64,000 nucleotides of DNA from Flavonifractor sp963557075 (GCA_963557075.1 CAUWDA010000005.1:13896-77895); one strand, 5' to 3'; positions 33,439-42,493 are shown, counted from the first letter of the stretch. Notes: generated by a model not told the origin, from the letters alone. Program-made: numbers and translations.

Positions 33439-34659
33439 ATGCTTACCCTGAAAGAATTCAAAGAGGCCCGCAGTGTACTCTCCGGCGTCATCCGGGACAC
33501 CAGCCTGGTGTACAGCGCCGCCTTCTCCAAGGCCACCGGCAACCAGGTCTATATCAAGCCGGAAAATATGCAGGTCACCGGCGCCTATAAGATCCGCGGC
33601 GCCTACTATAAGATCAGCACCCTGTCCGAGGAGGAAAAATCCAAGGGCCTGGTCACCGCCTCCGCCGGCAACCACGCCCAGGGCGTGGCATACGCCGCAC
33701 AGCAGGCCGGCGTTGCCGCCACCATCGTCATGCCCACCACCACCCCCCTGGTCAAGGTGAACAACACCAAGGACTACGGCGCGAAGGTGGTGCTCCACGG
33801 CGAGACCTTTGACGACGCCGCCGAGCTGGCCGCCAAGCTCTCCCAGGAGGAGGGGCTGACCTACGTCCATCCCTTCAACGACCCCGCCATCGCCACCGGA
33901 CAGGGCACCATCTCCTATGAGATCTTCCAGGACCTGCCCGATGTGGATCTGATCCTGGTGCCCATCGGCGGCGGCGGACTGGCCACCGGCGTATCCACCC
34001 TGGCCAAGCTGCTCAACCCCAATGTCACCGTCATCGGCGTGGAGCCCACCGGCGCCGCTTCTATGAAAGCCAGCCTGGAGGCCGGTCATGTGGTCACGCT
34101 GGACAAGGTGGAGACCATTGCCGACGGCGTGGCCGTCAAGACCCCCGGCGACCAGATCTTCCCCTACATCCAGCAGAATATCGACGACATCATCACCATC
34201 GATGACGACGAGCTGGTGGACGCTTTCCTGGATATGATGGAGAAGCACAAGATGATCGTGGAGAACGCCGGACTGCTGACCATCGCCGCCCTGAATCACC
34301 TGAATTGCAAGGGCAAGAACGTGGTGCCCGTCCTCTCCGGCGGCAACATGGACGTGATCACCGTGGCCAGCCTGGTACAGCACGGGCTCATCAACCGCGG
34401 GCGGGTGTTCACCTTCTCGGTGCAGCTGCCCGACCGCCCCGGCGAGCTGCTGCGGGTAGCCCAGATCGTGGCCGAGGCCAGCGGCAACATCATCAAACTG
34501 GAGCACAACCAGTTTATCAACATCAACCGCCAGAGCGGTGTGGAGCTGCGGGTCACTCTGGAGGCCTTCGGTCACACCCACAAGCAAGCCATTCTGGACG
34601 CCATGTGCGCCGCCGGCTATCAGGCAAGGGAGTGCCACACCAACGACTTCTATAACTGA
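33439..34659 (+). CDS. ilvA: Threonine ammonia-lyase
   Basis: PLP enzyme that converts threonine to 2-oxobutanoate and ammonia. The PLP lysine lies in GAYKIRGAYYKI (about residue 49), SAGNHAQGVAYAA binds phosphate, and the glycine loop is PIGGGGLATG. A C-terminal ACT domain begins near VFTFSVQLPDRPGELLRV. At 406 residues with one ACT domain it is closer to catabolic-type enzymes than to the long biosynthetic IlvA with two ACT-like units. It stands alone, not in an ilv operon. Confidence 0.93.
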   Translation: MLTLKEFKEARSVLSGVIRDTSLVYSAAFSKATGNQVYIKPENMQVTGAYKIRGAYYKISTLSEEEKSKGLVTASAGNHAQGVAYAAQQAGVAATIVMPTTTPLVKVNNTKDYGAKVVLHGETFDDAAELAAKLSQEEGLTYVHPFNDPAIATGQGTISYEIFQDLPDVDLILVPIGGGGLATGVSTLAKLLNPNVTVIGVEPTGAASMKASLEAGHVVTLDKVETIADGVAVKTPGDQIFPYIQQNIDDIITIDDDELVDAFLDMMEKHKMIVENAGLLTIAALNHLNCKGKNVVPVLSGGNMDVITVASLVQHGLINRGRVFTFSVQLPDRPGELLRVAQIVAEASGNIIKLEHNQFININRQSGVELRVTLEAFGHTHKQAILDAMCAAGYQARECHTNDFYN

Positions 34660-34701
34660 GCGCCGGGCCGGCAGACGGCCCCGCATTCCCGGTCAACCAA
34701 T

Positions 34702-34731
34702 GTGTCCGGGGGAGAACGCTCCCCCGGACAC
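34702..34731 (+). terminator. Strong hairpin after ilvA
   Basis: GTGTCCGGGGGAG / CTCCCCCGGACAC, 13 bp, AACG loop, in the ilvA-rpe gap. No T-tract follows (TATATG), so it may be an RNA-end stabiliser or weak terminator. The rest of the 270-bp gap (34660-34929) shows no other gene; a ribosome-binding site (GGAG) precedes rpe. Confidence 0.55.
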
Positions 34732-34929
34732 TATATGATGCGGCACGCGATTCCGGGACAGAGACCGCCGGGCCGGCAGCCCGTGGGCACATGGGGGAGC
34801 GGCGGGGTCCCGGGCGACTTCCGCTTGCTGTATCCTATGTACTCGCCGCCCTCTTTGCCCCGCCATCTCCGCCGCCCCGGTCCGGCTGCCGGGCCCGTCC
34901 CCGTCCCCAATCTGATTTTGGAGTGATAA

Positions 34930-35580
34930 ATGATGATCAAAATCGCACCTTCCATCCTCTCCGCTGATTTTGTGAACCTGGAACGGGACATCAATCGGGT
35001 GTCCTCCGCCGACTGGCTCCATGTTGACGTGATGGACGGCTGCTTTGTCCCCAATATCACCATCGGCGTACCGGTGGTGCAGTCCATCCGTAAATGCACC
35101 GATATGTTCCTGGACGTCCACCTGATGATCGACAAGCCCGCCCGCTATATCGAGGCCTTTGCCAAAGCGGGGGCCGATCTGCTGTCCGTCCACCTGGAGG
35201 CCGACCACCCCACCCGCATCGCCGAGGCCCTCCGACTGATGGATCAGTTCGGCGTAAAGAAGGCGGTGGCCCTGCGGCCCATCACTGCCGCCAGCGCCGT
35301 GCTGCCCTATCTGGAGGAGCTGGACATGGTGCTGGTGATGACGGTGGAGCCCGGCTTCGGCGGCCAGGCTTTTATGGAGCATCAGCTGGATACCATCTAT
35401 CAGGTGCGCACCCTCATCGACCGCTATAACCCCGCCTGCCGGCTGGAGGTGGACGGCGGCATCAGCCCCAAGACCGCCGGTAAGGTCATCACCGCCGGCG
35501 CCGATACCCTGGTGGCAGGCTCCGCGGTGTACGGCGCGGCCGACCCCTCCGCCGCCATCGCCCTGCTGCGGGAGGGCTGA
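34930..35580 (+). CDS. rpe: Ribulose-phosphate 3-epimerase
   Basis: Interconverts ribulose-5-phosphate and xylulose-5-phosphate in the pentose phosphate pathway. TIM-barrel signatures are IAPSILSADFVNLERDI, HVDVMDGCFVPNITIG, HLMIDKPARY, MTVEPGFGGQAF and LEVDGGISPKTA. At 216 residues it is complete. Two ATG codons at the start are adjacent; the first (34930) is used. recR follows after two bases. Confidence 0.96.
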   Translation: MMIKIAPSILSADFVNLERDINRVSSADWLHVDVMDGCFVPNITIGVPVVQSIRKCTDMFLDVHLMIDKPARYIEAFAKAGADLLSVHLEADHPTRIAEALRLMDQFGVKKAVALRPITAASAVLPYLEELDMVLVMTVEPGFGGQAFMEHQLDTIYQVRTLIDRYNPACRLEVDGGISPKTAGKVITAGADTLVAGSAVYGAADPSAAIALLREG

Positions 35581-35582
35581 GC

Positions 35583-36185
35583 ATGCAGTACTTTCCCCCC
35601 GCCCTGGAGCAGCTGGTGGAACAGTTTGCCCGGCTGCCCGGCATCGGCCGCAAGAGCGCCCAGCGGCTGGCCTTCCATGTCCTCTCCCTGTCGGAGGAGG
35701 ACGCCGCCGCCTTTGCCCAGGCTATCACCGAGGCCAAAGCCGCCATCCACTGCTGCCCCGTGTGCCAGAACTTTTCCCAGGGGGACGGGCTGTGCCCCAT
35801 CTGCCAGGACCCCAGGCGGGACGCCTCGGTGATCTGCGTGGTGGCCGACCCCAAGGATGTAGCTGCCATGGAGCGCTCCCGGGAGTACCCCGGCGTGTAC
35901 CACGTCCTCCACGGCGTCATCTCCCCCATGAACCATGTGGGCCCCGATGAGCTTCGGGTGAAGGAGCTGGTGGGCCGGGTGGCCGACGGCGGCATCAGCG
36001 AGGTCATTATGGCCACCAACCCGGACACCGAGGGCGAGGCCACCGCCATGTATCTCTCCCGCCTGCTGCGCCCCTTTGGCGTGAAGGTGACCCGGCTGGC
36101 CTATGGCATCCCGGTGGGCAGCCACCTGGAATATGCCGACGACGCCACCCTGATGCGCGCCCTGGAGGGCCGCAGGGAGATCTGA
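35583..36185 (+). CDS. recR: Recombination protein RecR
   Basis: Gap-repair protein that works with RecF and RecO to load RecA. The helix-hairpin-helix LARLPGIGRKSAQRLA-type motif (here FARLPGIGRKSAQRLA), a four-cysteine zinc finger (CCPVCQNF ... LCPIC) and the Toprim domain (VICVVADPKDVAAMERS) are all present in 200 residues. It is linked to rpe with a two-base gap rather than to dnaX-ybaB, its common neighbours. A terminator follows. Confidence 0.95.
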   Translation: MQYFPPALEQLVEQFARLPGIGRKSAQRLAFHVLSLSEEDAAAFAQAITEAKAAIHCCPVCQNFSQGDGLCPICQDPRRDASVICVVADPKDVAAMERSREYPGVYHVLHGVISPMNHVGPDELRVKELVGRVADGGISEVIMATNPDTEGEATAMYLSRLLRPFGVKVTRLAYGIPVGSHLEYADDATLMRALEGRREI

Positions 36186-36190
36186 ATCAA

Positions 36191-36231
36191 AAAACGGGTT
36201 TGCTGCGGCTGAGCCGCAGCAAACCCGTTTT
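36191..36231. terminator. Bidirectional intrinsic terminator
   Basis: AAAACGGGTTTGCTGCGGC / GCCGCAGCAAACCCGTTTT, between recR and the convergent alcohol dehydrogenase gene. Confidence 0.92.
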
Positions 36232-36241
36232 ATCTTTCTGT

Positions 36242-37282
36242 CTATTGTGGGCCGGTGACCGCCACCTTGATGACCCCGTCCCGCCGGTGTTCAAAGAGGT
36301 CGTATGCCTCCGCGATCCGGCTGAGGGAGAAGGTGTGGGTGATGAGCCCCGTGGTGTCCAGCCTGCCCTGGGCGATAAGCTCCAGAGTGCGGGCACAGTT
36401 GCAGCCGTCCACCCCGCCGGTCTTGAAGGTCAGGTTTTTCCCATACATCTCGGGCAGGGGCAGCACCTGGTCGTTGTCATACAGGGCCACCACCGTCACC
36501 ACCGCGTTGGGGCGGGCGCATCTCCAGGCCAGGCGGAAGGTGTCCGGTCCCCCCGCCGCCTCCAGGACCACGTCGGCCCCGCCGTGGTCACTGTGGGCCA
36601 GCACAAAGGCCTCCGCCTCCTCCGGCCCTACCGTCAGCACGCCGGGGTAATGGCGCTCCACATAGGCCCGGCGCAGGGGATCCCGCTCGCAGAGGATGAC
36701 CCGCCGGGGCCCCCGGAGCAGGACACACTGGAGGGTACACAGCCCGGTGGGCCCGCCGCCGATGAGGAGCACGGTATCCTCCGGCGTGATATTGGAAATG
36801 TCCGCCGCCCAGTAGCCGGTGGCCAGGATATCCCCCACAAAGAGGGCCTGTCGGTCCGTGACCCCATCCGGGATCTTGTCCAGCCCCTGGTCGGCGCAGG
36901 GCACCCGTACATACTCCGCCTGTCCGCCGTCGATGCGGCAGCCCAGGGCCCAGCCGCCGTTGGGGTCGGTGCAGTTGTTCACCCAGCCGTGCTGACAGAA
37001 GTAGCAGTGGCCGCAGAAGGTCTCCACATTCACCGTCACCCGGTCCCCCGGCCTGACAGTGGATACTCCCGCTCCCACTTCCTCCACCACGCCCACCATC
37101 TCATGGCCCACCGTGATACCGGGCACCGCCCGGGGCACGGAGCCGTGCTTGATGTGCAGGTCGCTGGTACAGATGCTGGACAGGGTGACCCGGACAATGG
37201 CGTCCCCATCCTCCAGCAGTTGGGGCTTCGGTTTCTCCAGCAGGGCGAATTTTCCCCGCTCCACATAGGTATAGGCCAGCAT
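36242..37282 (-). CDS. Zinc-dependent alcohol dehydrogenase (MDR superfamily)
   Basis: NAD(P)-linked medium-chain dehydrogenase of 346 residues. The catalytic zinc site is built from ICTSDLH and GHEMVGVV, the structural zinc from CGHCYFCQHGWVNNC (four Cys), and the Rossmann motif is LIGGGPTGL. It resembles the threonine, sorbitol or butanediol dehydrogenase branch; the substrate is not clear. The ATG at 37282 has AGGAG eight bases upstream; a GTG six bases earlier is too close to it. Its promoter overlaps the metY terminator region. Confidence 0.88.
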   Translation of the reverse strand: MLAYTYVERGKFALLEKPKPQLLEDGDAIVRVTLSSICTSDLHIKHGSVPRAVPGITVGHEMVGVVEEVGAGVSTVRPGDRVTVNVETFCGHCYFCQHGWVNNCTDPNGGWALGCRIDGGQAEYVRVPCADQGLDKIPDGVTDRQALFVGDILATGYWAADISNITPEDTVLLIGGGPTGLCTLQCVLLRGPRRVILCERDPLRRAYVERHYPGVLTVGPEEAEAFVLAHSDHGGADVVLEAAGGPDTFRLAWRCARPNAVVTVVALYDNDQVLPLPEMYGKNLTFKTGGVDGCNCARTLELIAQGRLDTTGLITHTFSLSRIAEAYDLFEHRRDGVIKVAVTGPQ

Positions 37283-37397
37283 GCTCACCGCTCCTTTTTC
37301 CGGGGCGACGCCCCGGCTCTGTTTGTTTCAGTATCCCATGATGCCAAGCAGTGCGCGGCCTTTCGCCGCGCCCCGCAGCCGGATCTGTACTGCGCTT

Positions 37398-37426
37398 ATT
37401 ATATCACGTCCCCGCCGGATACGCAA
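37398..37426 (-). promoter_or_regulatory. Promoter of the alcohol dehydrogenase gene
   Basis: On the minus strand TTGCGT (37421-37426), 17-bp spacer, TATAAT (37398-37403), immediately after the metY terminator stem. Confidence 0.65.
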
Positions 37427-37463
37427 AAAGATCTGCCGCAGTTGCCTGCGGCAGATCTTTTTG
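37424..37463 (-). terminator. Intrinsic terminator of metY
   Basis: CAAAAAGATCTGCCGCAG / CTGCGGCAGATCTTTTTG; T-tract on the minus strand after the metY stop. Confidence 0.88.
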
Positions 37464-37492
37464 CTTTTTCCGCATCGGGTGACGCCGGCGGC

Positions 37493-38776
37493 TCACACCT
37501 GCTCCAGGGCGTGGGCCACGTCCTCCAGAATATCGGCGATATCCTCGATGCCCACGCTGAGACGCACCAGGTCCGGGGAGACCCCGGCGGCGGCCAGCTC
37601 CTGATCGGTCATCTGCCGGTGGGTGGTGGAGGCGGGGTGGAGGGTACAGGTCTTGGCGTCCGCCACATGGGTGGCGATAGAGGCCAGCTCCAGCCCGGCC
37701 ATGAACCGGGAAGCTGCTTCCCGGCCGCCCTTCACGCCGAAGGACACCACGCCGCAGGTGCCGTCCGGCATATACTTCATAGCGCACTCATAGTAGGGGT
37801 CCCCCTCCAGGCCGGGGCAGCGCACCCAGGCCACCTTGGGGTGGTCCTTCAGGTACCGGGCCACCGCCAGGGCGTTCTCACAGTGCCTGGCCATCCGCAG
37901 GGGCAGGGTCTCCAGGCCGATGTTCAGATAGTAGCAGTTCTGGGGGGAGGGGATGGCCCCCAGGTCCCGCATAAGCTGGACGGTGGCCTTGGTGATGTAG
38001 GCCCCCTCCAGACCGAAGCGCTCGGTATAGGTGACGCCGTGGTAGCTCTCGTCGGGGGTGGTCAGGCCGGGGAACTTGTCGGCGTGGGCGTTCCAGTCAA
38101 ATTTACCGGAGTCCACAATGGCGCCCCCCACCGCGTTGGCGTGCCCGTCCATGTACTTGGTGGTGGAATGGGTGACGATGTCGGCCCCCCACTCAAAGGG
38201 CCGGCAGTTCACCGGGGTGGCAAAGGTATTGTCCACAATGAGGGGCACGCCGTGGGCGTGGGCCGCCCGGGCAAATTTCTCGATATCCAGCACCGTGAGA
38301 GCCGGGTTGGCGATGGTCTCGCCGAACACCGCCCGGGTCTCGGGCCGGAAGGCCGCGTTCAGCTCCTCCTCGGTGCAGTCGGGGTCCACGAAGGTGAATT
38401 GGATCCCCATCCGCTTCATGGTGACGGCGAAGAGATTGTACGTGCCGCCGTAGATGGAGGAGGAGCACACCACATGCTCCCCACAGGAGACGATGTTGAA
38501 GATGGCATAAAAAGAAGCCGCCTGTCCGGAAGAGGTAAGCATGGCCGCAGTCCCCCCCTCCAGGGCGCAGATCTTGGTAGCCACATGGTCGTTGGTGGGG
38601 TTTTGCAGCCGGGTATAGAAATAGCCGCTGGCCTCCAGGTCAAAGAGGGCCCCCATCTGCTCGCCGGTGGCGTACCGGAAGGTGGTGGACTGGACGATGG
38701 GGATGTTGCGGGGCTCTCCGTTGCCGGGCGCATAGCCGGCATGGATACACTGGGTACTGATGCGGTGCTGGTTCAT
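37493..38776 (-). CDS. metY: O-acetylhomoserine aminocarboxypropyltransferase (homocysteine synthase) MetY
   Basis: PLP enzyme of the Cys/Met metabolism family that makes homocysteine from O-acetylhomoserine and sulfide. The PLP lysine sits in THSTTKYMDGH (about residue 205), with SGQAA and YTRLQNPTNDH in the N-terminal part. The spacing and 427-residue length fit MetY rather than the shorter cystathionine gamma-synthase. Promoter TTGACA-17-TAACAT lies just upstream. No S-box riboswitch was seen in the short leader. Confidence 0.92.
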   Translation of the reverse strand: MNQHRISTQCIHAGYAPGNGEPRNIPIVQSTTFRYATGEQMGALFDLEASGYFYTRLQNPTNDHVATKICALEGGTAAMLTSSGQAASFYAIFNIVSCGEHVVCSSSIYGGTYNLFAVTMKRMGIQFTFVDPDCTEEELNAAFRPETRAVFGETIANPALTVLDIEKFARAAHAHGVPLIVDNTFATPVNCRPFEWGADIVTHSTTKYMDGHANAVGGAIVDSGKFDWNAHADKFPGLTTPDESYHGVTYTERFGLEGAYITKATVQLMRDLGAIPSPQNCYYLNIGLETLPLRMARHCENALAVARYLKDHPKVAWVRCPGLEGDPYYECAMKYMPDGTCGVVSFGVKGGREAASRFMAGLELASIATHVADAKTCTLHPASTTHRQMTDQELAAAGVSPDLVRLSVGIEDIADILEDVAHALEQV

Positions 38777-38862
38777 GGCGCGATTCTTCCTTTCTCTGGG
38801 CAGGGGTCCGGCGTTGCCGTCTCTTTTACAGTAGCACTATAACGTGAAAAATAATATGTGGT

Positions 38863-38891
38863 ATGTTACACCCCGGCGGCCCGGTTGTCAA
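38863..38891 (-). promoter_or_regulatory. Promoter of metY
   Basis: On the minus strand TTGACA (38886-38891), 17-bp spacer, TAACAT (38863-38868); the -35 overlaps the stop codon of the upstream GerMN gene. Confidence 0.78.
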
Positions 38892-39808
38892 GAGCCGTTC
38901 TGCGACAGGGAGACGTCCTGGATCAGGGCCCGGTCCAGGGGCAGTCCCCCGGCGGCGGGGGCAGGTCCCCCCTCCACATAGAGCTGCACCGCTTCCACTC
39001 CGTCCAGCTCACACAGGGTATTGACCAGGGCATAAACGGTCAGGGCCGCCGTCTTTTCCGCGCTGGGCAGCCCGTCTATATAGGACTGGGACAGATCCAC
39101 CACGCACACACCGTCCCGCAGCTCCACCGAGCGGATCTCACCGCCCTCCGGCAGGCAGGAGCGCAGCCCCTCCCGCTCCGGGCCTTCCGCCCAGGCGGCC
39201 AGCACCGCCTGGACCAGCGTCTGGTCCGCCGTCTTGACGATCTGGCGGCGCTCCACGCCCAGAGCCTGACTGCCGGTCCTGAGGTACCACAGGTCGATGC
39301 CCATGGCCATAGGCTCGTCCGCGCCGCCGGCCAGTAGGATATCCCCGGCGGAGAGCTGCTGGATACTCCGGTAGGGCAGCTCACGCCCCTCCACCGTCAC
39401 ATAGACCGACTCCACCTCCTCCATCTGGCTGAAGGTGAGGATCAGGCAGGCGTCGGCCAGCGTCAGATCCACCCCGGACAGCCTGTCGTACTCCTCCGAC
39501 AGATCCAAATGGAGCCGGCCCTCCTCCAGCTCCCAGCTCCGCAGCCGAAGCCCGGCCGGAAAGGGGGAGGTCAGTTTGTCGCTGTCAGGGGGCGTCAGCA
39601 GCAGCTCCATCAGTCCCGGAACGGTCTCCCGCTCCAGCGGGAGCGCATGGGTCTCCCCCTCCACCGCCGACTTCCCCTCCTGGTCGGAGAGCGCGGAGTA
39701 GTAGATGAGATATTCCGCACCCTTGCCGGAGCCGCCCTCCCGGGCGGCGCAGCCGCCGGCCGCCAGCAGTGCGGCGGCCAGCAGCAGGAGCAGGCCCCGT
39801 TTAGTCAT
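38888..39808 (-). CDS. GerMN-domain lipoprotein
   Basis: Secreted lipoprotein of 306 residues: signal peptide LLLLLAAALLAAGGC with a lipobox Cys near residue 20, then two tandem GerMN (sporulation/spore germination) domains (about residues 33-155 and 170-290), seen in the repeated pattern LHLDLSEEY...LILTFSQMEEVESVYV and VVDLSQSYI...ALVNTLCELDGVEAVQ. It overlaps the end of the histidine kinase gene by 8 bases, so it is coupled to that system and may modulate it, as LpqB-like lipoproteins do for MtrAB; that link is an inference. Confidence 0.85.
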   Translation of the reverse strand: MTKRGLLLLLAAALLAAGGCAAREGGSGKGAEYLIYYSALSDQEGKSAVEGETHALPLERETVPGLMELLLTPPDSDKLTSPFPAGLRLRSWELEEGRLHLDLSEEYDRLSGVDLTLADACLILTFSQMEEVESVYVTVEGRELPYRSIQQLSAGDILLAGGADEPMAMGIDLWYLRTGSQALGVERRQIVKTADQTLVQAVLAAWAEGPEREGLRSCLPEGGEIRSVELRDGVCVVDLSQSYIDGLPSAEKTAALTVYALVNTLCELDGVEAVQLYVEGGPAPAAGGLPLDRALIQDVSLSQNGS

Positions 39809-41270
39809 GGTCCGTCCCCCCTTCCTCCGTCCACAGCGGGAAGATCACCTCAAAGCAGGTGCCCTCCGGCTTCCGCCGCCGGGCGGTGACGGAACCGCCA
39901 TGCTGGCGCACCGTGTCCTGTACGATGGACAGGCCCAGTCCGGTGCCGCCGGCGGCCCGGGAGCGGGCCTTGTCCACCCGGTAAAACCGGTCGAAGATCT
40001 TAGACAGGTCGTCCTCCGGAATGCCCACGCCGGTGTCCTCCACCGTCAGCACCACCCGGTCCGCCTGCCGGGCCAGCGTCACCCATACCCGCCCGCCGGG
40101 CAGGTTATATTTGACCGCATTTTCCATCAGGTTGAAGGCCACCTGATAGAGATCGTCCTCGGTGGCCCGGATGACGCACCCCTCCCCCAGGGAGAGCTCC
40201 AGCGTCACCTTGGCAGCCCGGGCCAGCGGGGAGAGCATGTGCTCCACCCGCTTCACTACGGCTGCCACATCCACCGGCGCGGTTTGGATCTCCCGGGCGG
40301 TATCCAGCCGGGTGAGGGTGAGCAGCTTTTCCGTGATACGGGTAAGCCGCTCGGCCTCGTCCCCGATATCGGTGAGGAACTCCCGGGCGGTCTCGCTGTC
40401 CATGTGGTCAGCCTGAAGGATGGAGTCGGTGAGCAGTCGAATGGAGGCCAGGGGTGTTTTCAGCTCATGGGAGGCGTCGGACACAAAGCGCCGGCGCACC
40501 TCCTCCGTGGTCTGGAGCCGCCCGGTCAGCTCGTTGAACTCATCGGCCAGGCGGCGGAGCTCGTCCCCGCCGCCCACGGTGACCCGGTGGCTGTACTCGC
40601 CCTGGCGCACCGTGTGGATGCCCCGCAGCAGCAGCGCGATCCGCCGGGTGAGCGCTTTGGAAAACACCAGCCCCATCACCGCCGTGACCAGACAGATGAT
40701 CATGGAGATGTTGCGCAGATTGGTCTGGATGCCCCGCAGCAGCGCCCCCTGCTCGGCGTCGTGCTCATAGAGGTAGACCGCCCCCTGGGTCATGGAGCGG
40801 TAGGTGATGGGCACCGCCGCCCGGCTGCACAGGGCCCCGTCCCGGTACTCGGAGCGGAACACGTCGTTATACCGCAGGGCGGTAACGATCTCCCAGATCA
40901 TGGCATACTGCCCCACGGTATCGCTGCGCTGGCTGCCCTCCTGGAAGTCGCACAGCACCATGCCGTTAGGGTCGGTGACCACCACCCGGGTCACACCCAG
41001 GCTGCCCAGCAGCAGGCCCACCGTCCGTGTGGCCCCCTCCTGGGTCAGTCCCTCCGGACCGGTGGCCAGCGTGGAGGCCAGCACCGAGGCCTGATTTTGC
41101 AGGGAGGTCTGCTTGGACTGATAGGCCATCGCCTGTGAGACCGCCAAAGGGTAGGTGTTCAGCAAAAATACCACCGCCGCCACGATGACCAGATAGGTCA
41201 TGGCGTACTTGGTCCGCAGGGACCGCCAGAAGGGGACCCGGCGGACCGTCTCCTCCCGCTCATGCTTCAT
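39801..41270 (-). CDS. Sensor histidine kinase of two-component system 2
   Basis: Membrane kinase of 489 residues. TM1 lies at about residues 20-45, the extracytoplasmic part spans to about 190, TM2 follows (SMIICLVTAVMGLVFSKAL), then HAMP, HisKA (SDASHELKTPLASIRLL) and HATPase (NLMENAVKYN, GGTGLGLSIV). The gene overlaps its response regulator by 11 bases and its 3' end overlaps the GerMN lipoprotein gene, giving a tight three-gene cassette. The general layout is WalK-like but the signal is unknown. Confidence 0.92.
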   Translation of the reverse strand: MKHEREETVRRVPFWRSLRTKYAMTYLVIVAAVVFLLNTYPLAVSQAMAYQSKQTSLQNQASVLASTLATGPEGLTQEGATRTVGLLLGSLGVTRVVVTDPNGMVLCDFQEGSQRSDTVGQYAMIWEIVTALRYNDVFRSEYRDGALCSRAAVPITYRSMTQGAVYLYEHDAEQGALLRGIQTNLRNISMIICLVTAVMGLVFSKALTRRIALLLRGIHTVRQGEYSHRVTVGGGDELRRLADEFNELTGRLQTTEEVRRRFVSDASHELKTPLASIRLLTDSILQADHMDSETAREFLTDIGDEAERLTRITEKLLTLTRLDTAREIQTAPVDVAAVVKRVEHMLSPLARAAKVTLELSLGEGCVIRATEDDLYQVAFNLMENAVKYNLPGGRVWVTLARQADRVVLTVEDTGVGIPEDDLSKIFDRFYRVDKARSRAAGGTGLGLSIVQDTVRQHGGSVTARRRKPEGTCFEVIFPLWTEEGGTDHD

Positions 41271-41949
41271 GCTTCAAATAGTAGCCCACGCCCCACTTGG
41301 TAAGGATATACTGGGGGTTGGCAGGGTCCAGCTCCAGCTTCTCCCGCAGGCGTCGGACGTGGACGTCCACCGTCCGATAGTCCCCGGCATACTCGTAGCC
41401 CCACACCACATTGAGCAGGTTCTCCCGGCTGTACACCCGGCCCGGATTGCGCATGAGCAGTTCCATCAGGTCGAACTCCTTGGCGGTCAGATCCACGCTC
41501 TCCCCGTCCTTCCACGCCGCCCGGGCGTCCGGGTCCAGGGTGATGTGCCCGATGGTGAGCCGCCCGCTGCCCCGGCTCTGCTGGGCCGCCATACCGGCCC
41601 GGCGGAGCAGGGCCCGTACCCTGGCCTTCAGCTCCAGGATGTTGAAGGGCTTGGTGATATAGTCGTCCGCACCGCACTCAAAGCCGATGATCTTGTCGGT
41701 GTCCTCGCTGCGGGCGGTGAGCATGATGATGGGCACGTTGGAAAACTCCCGGATACGCATGCAGGCCTGGAGTCCGTCGATCTTGGGCATCATCAGATCC
41801 AGGATAATGAGGTCGAACTTCCCGCTGCGGGCCAGCTCCACCGCCTCTTCCCCGTCATACCCGGCCTCCACCTGGTAGCCCTCGCTCTCCAGATTGAATT
41901 TGATGCCCTTGACCAGCACCTTTTCGTCATCAACAACCAATATCTTCAA
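41260..41949 (-). CDS. OmpR-family response regulator of two-component system 2 (WalR-like)
   Basis: Response regulator of 229 residues. The receiver begins MKILVVDDEKVLVKGIKFNL with the acceptor Asp in LIILDLMMPKIDG and Lys in YITKPFN; the winged helix has VDLTAKEFDLMELLMRNPG, VWGYEYAGDYRTVDVHVRRL. The sequence is strongly like WalR/PhoP-type regulators. It precedes the kinase and GerMN genes, the usual order for such a cassette. Confidence 0.92.
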   Translation of the reverse strand: MKILVVDDEKVLVKGIKFNLESEGYQVEAGYDGEEAVELARSGKFDLIILDLMMPKIDGLQACMRIREFSNVPIIMLTARSEDTDKIIGFECGADDYITKPFNILELKARVRALLRRAGMAAQQSRGSGRLTIGHITLDPDARAAWKDGESVDLTAKEFDLMELLMRNPGRVYSRENLLNVVWGYEYAGDYRTVDVHVRRLREKLELDPANPQYILTKWGVGYYLKHEA

Positions 41950-41974
41950 AATATATCCTCCTTTCCATTCCCGC

Positions 41975-42394
41975 TCAGGAGACGGTCACCAGGTCCAGCA
42001 GCCCCTCCAGGGTCCCTTCCCCGATGCCGCTCACCCGGGTCAGATCCTCCGGGATGCGGAAGGGGCCGTTGGCCTCCCGGTCCGCGATGATGTCCTCCGC
42101 CCGCTTCTCTCCGATGCCGGGCAGGGTCATCAGCTCCTCCGCCGTGGCTGTGTTCAGATCCACCTTGCCCGCCGCCGGCGGGATCTGCCCGGGCTCGGCC
42201 GCGCTCTGCCGGGGCGTAGGGTCTGGGGCCGGGGTGACGTGGACTGCCACAGCGGTGTTCCGGGGCAGCAGGTCCTCCGTCTCCACCCGCACCGGCTGGG
42301 CACCGGAGGCGCCCCGCAGAAACCATCCGGCGGCAAACGCCCCAAAGGCCACGGCCAACAGGATAGAGATCAGCTCCAGTTTGGAAATCTTCAT
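41975..42394 (-). CDS. ComEA-like helix-hairpin-helix protein
   Basis: Membrane-anchored DNA-binding protein of 139 residues. One N-terminal hydrophobic segment (ISILLAVAFGAFAAGWFL, about residues 9-26), a short linker rich in P and A, and a C-terminal helix-hairpin-helix domain (VDLNTATAEELMTLPGIG and VSGIGEGTLEGLLDLV). ComEA family members bind incoming DNA in natural transformation; here it is a short version. It is upstream of and on the same strand as two-component system 2. The DNA-uptake role is not shown by this window. Confidence 0.86.
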   Translation of the reverse strand: MKISKLELISILLAVAFGAFAAGWFLRGASGAQPVRVETEDLLPRNTAVAVHVTPAPDPTPRQSAAEPGQIPPAAGKVDLNTATAEELMTLPGIGEKRAEDIIADREANGPFRIPEDLTRVSGIGEGTLEGLLDLVTVS

Positions 42395-42415
42395 GATTTT
42401 ATAACCGCCTTCCCG

Positions 42416-42444
42416 TTGCTTCCAGGTTCGGTGTTTGTTATAAT
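42416..42444 (+). promoter_or_regulatory. Promoter of the D,D-carboxypeptidase gene
   Basis: TTGCTT (42416-42421), 17-bp spacer, TATAAT (42439-42444). A 12-bp inverted repeat (ATAATAAAACAG / CTGTTTTATTAT, 42440-42470) overlaps the -10 and the start of the transcript. Confidence 0.72.
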
Positions 42445-42493
42445 AAAACAGAAAACGCCTGTTTTATTATATCATACACAAATGGAGTTTCCT

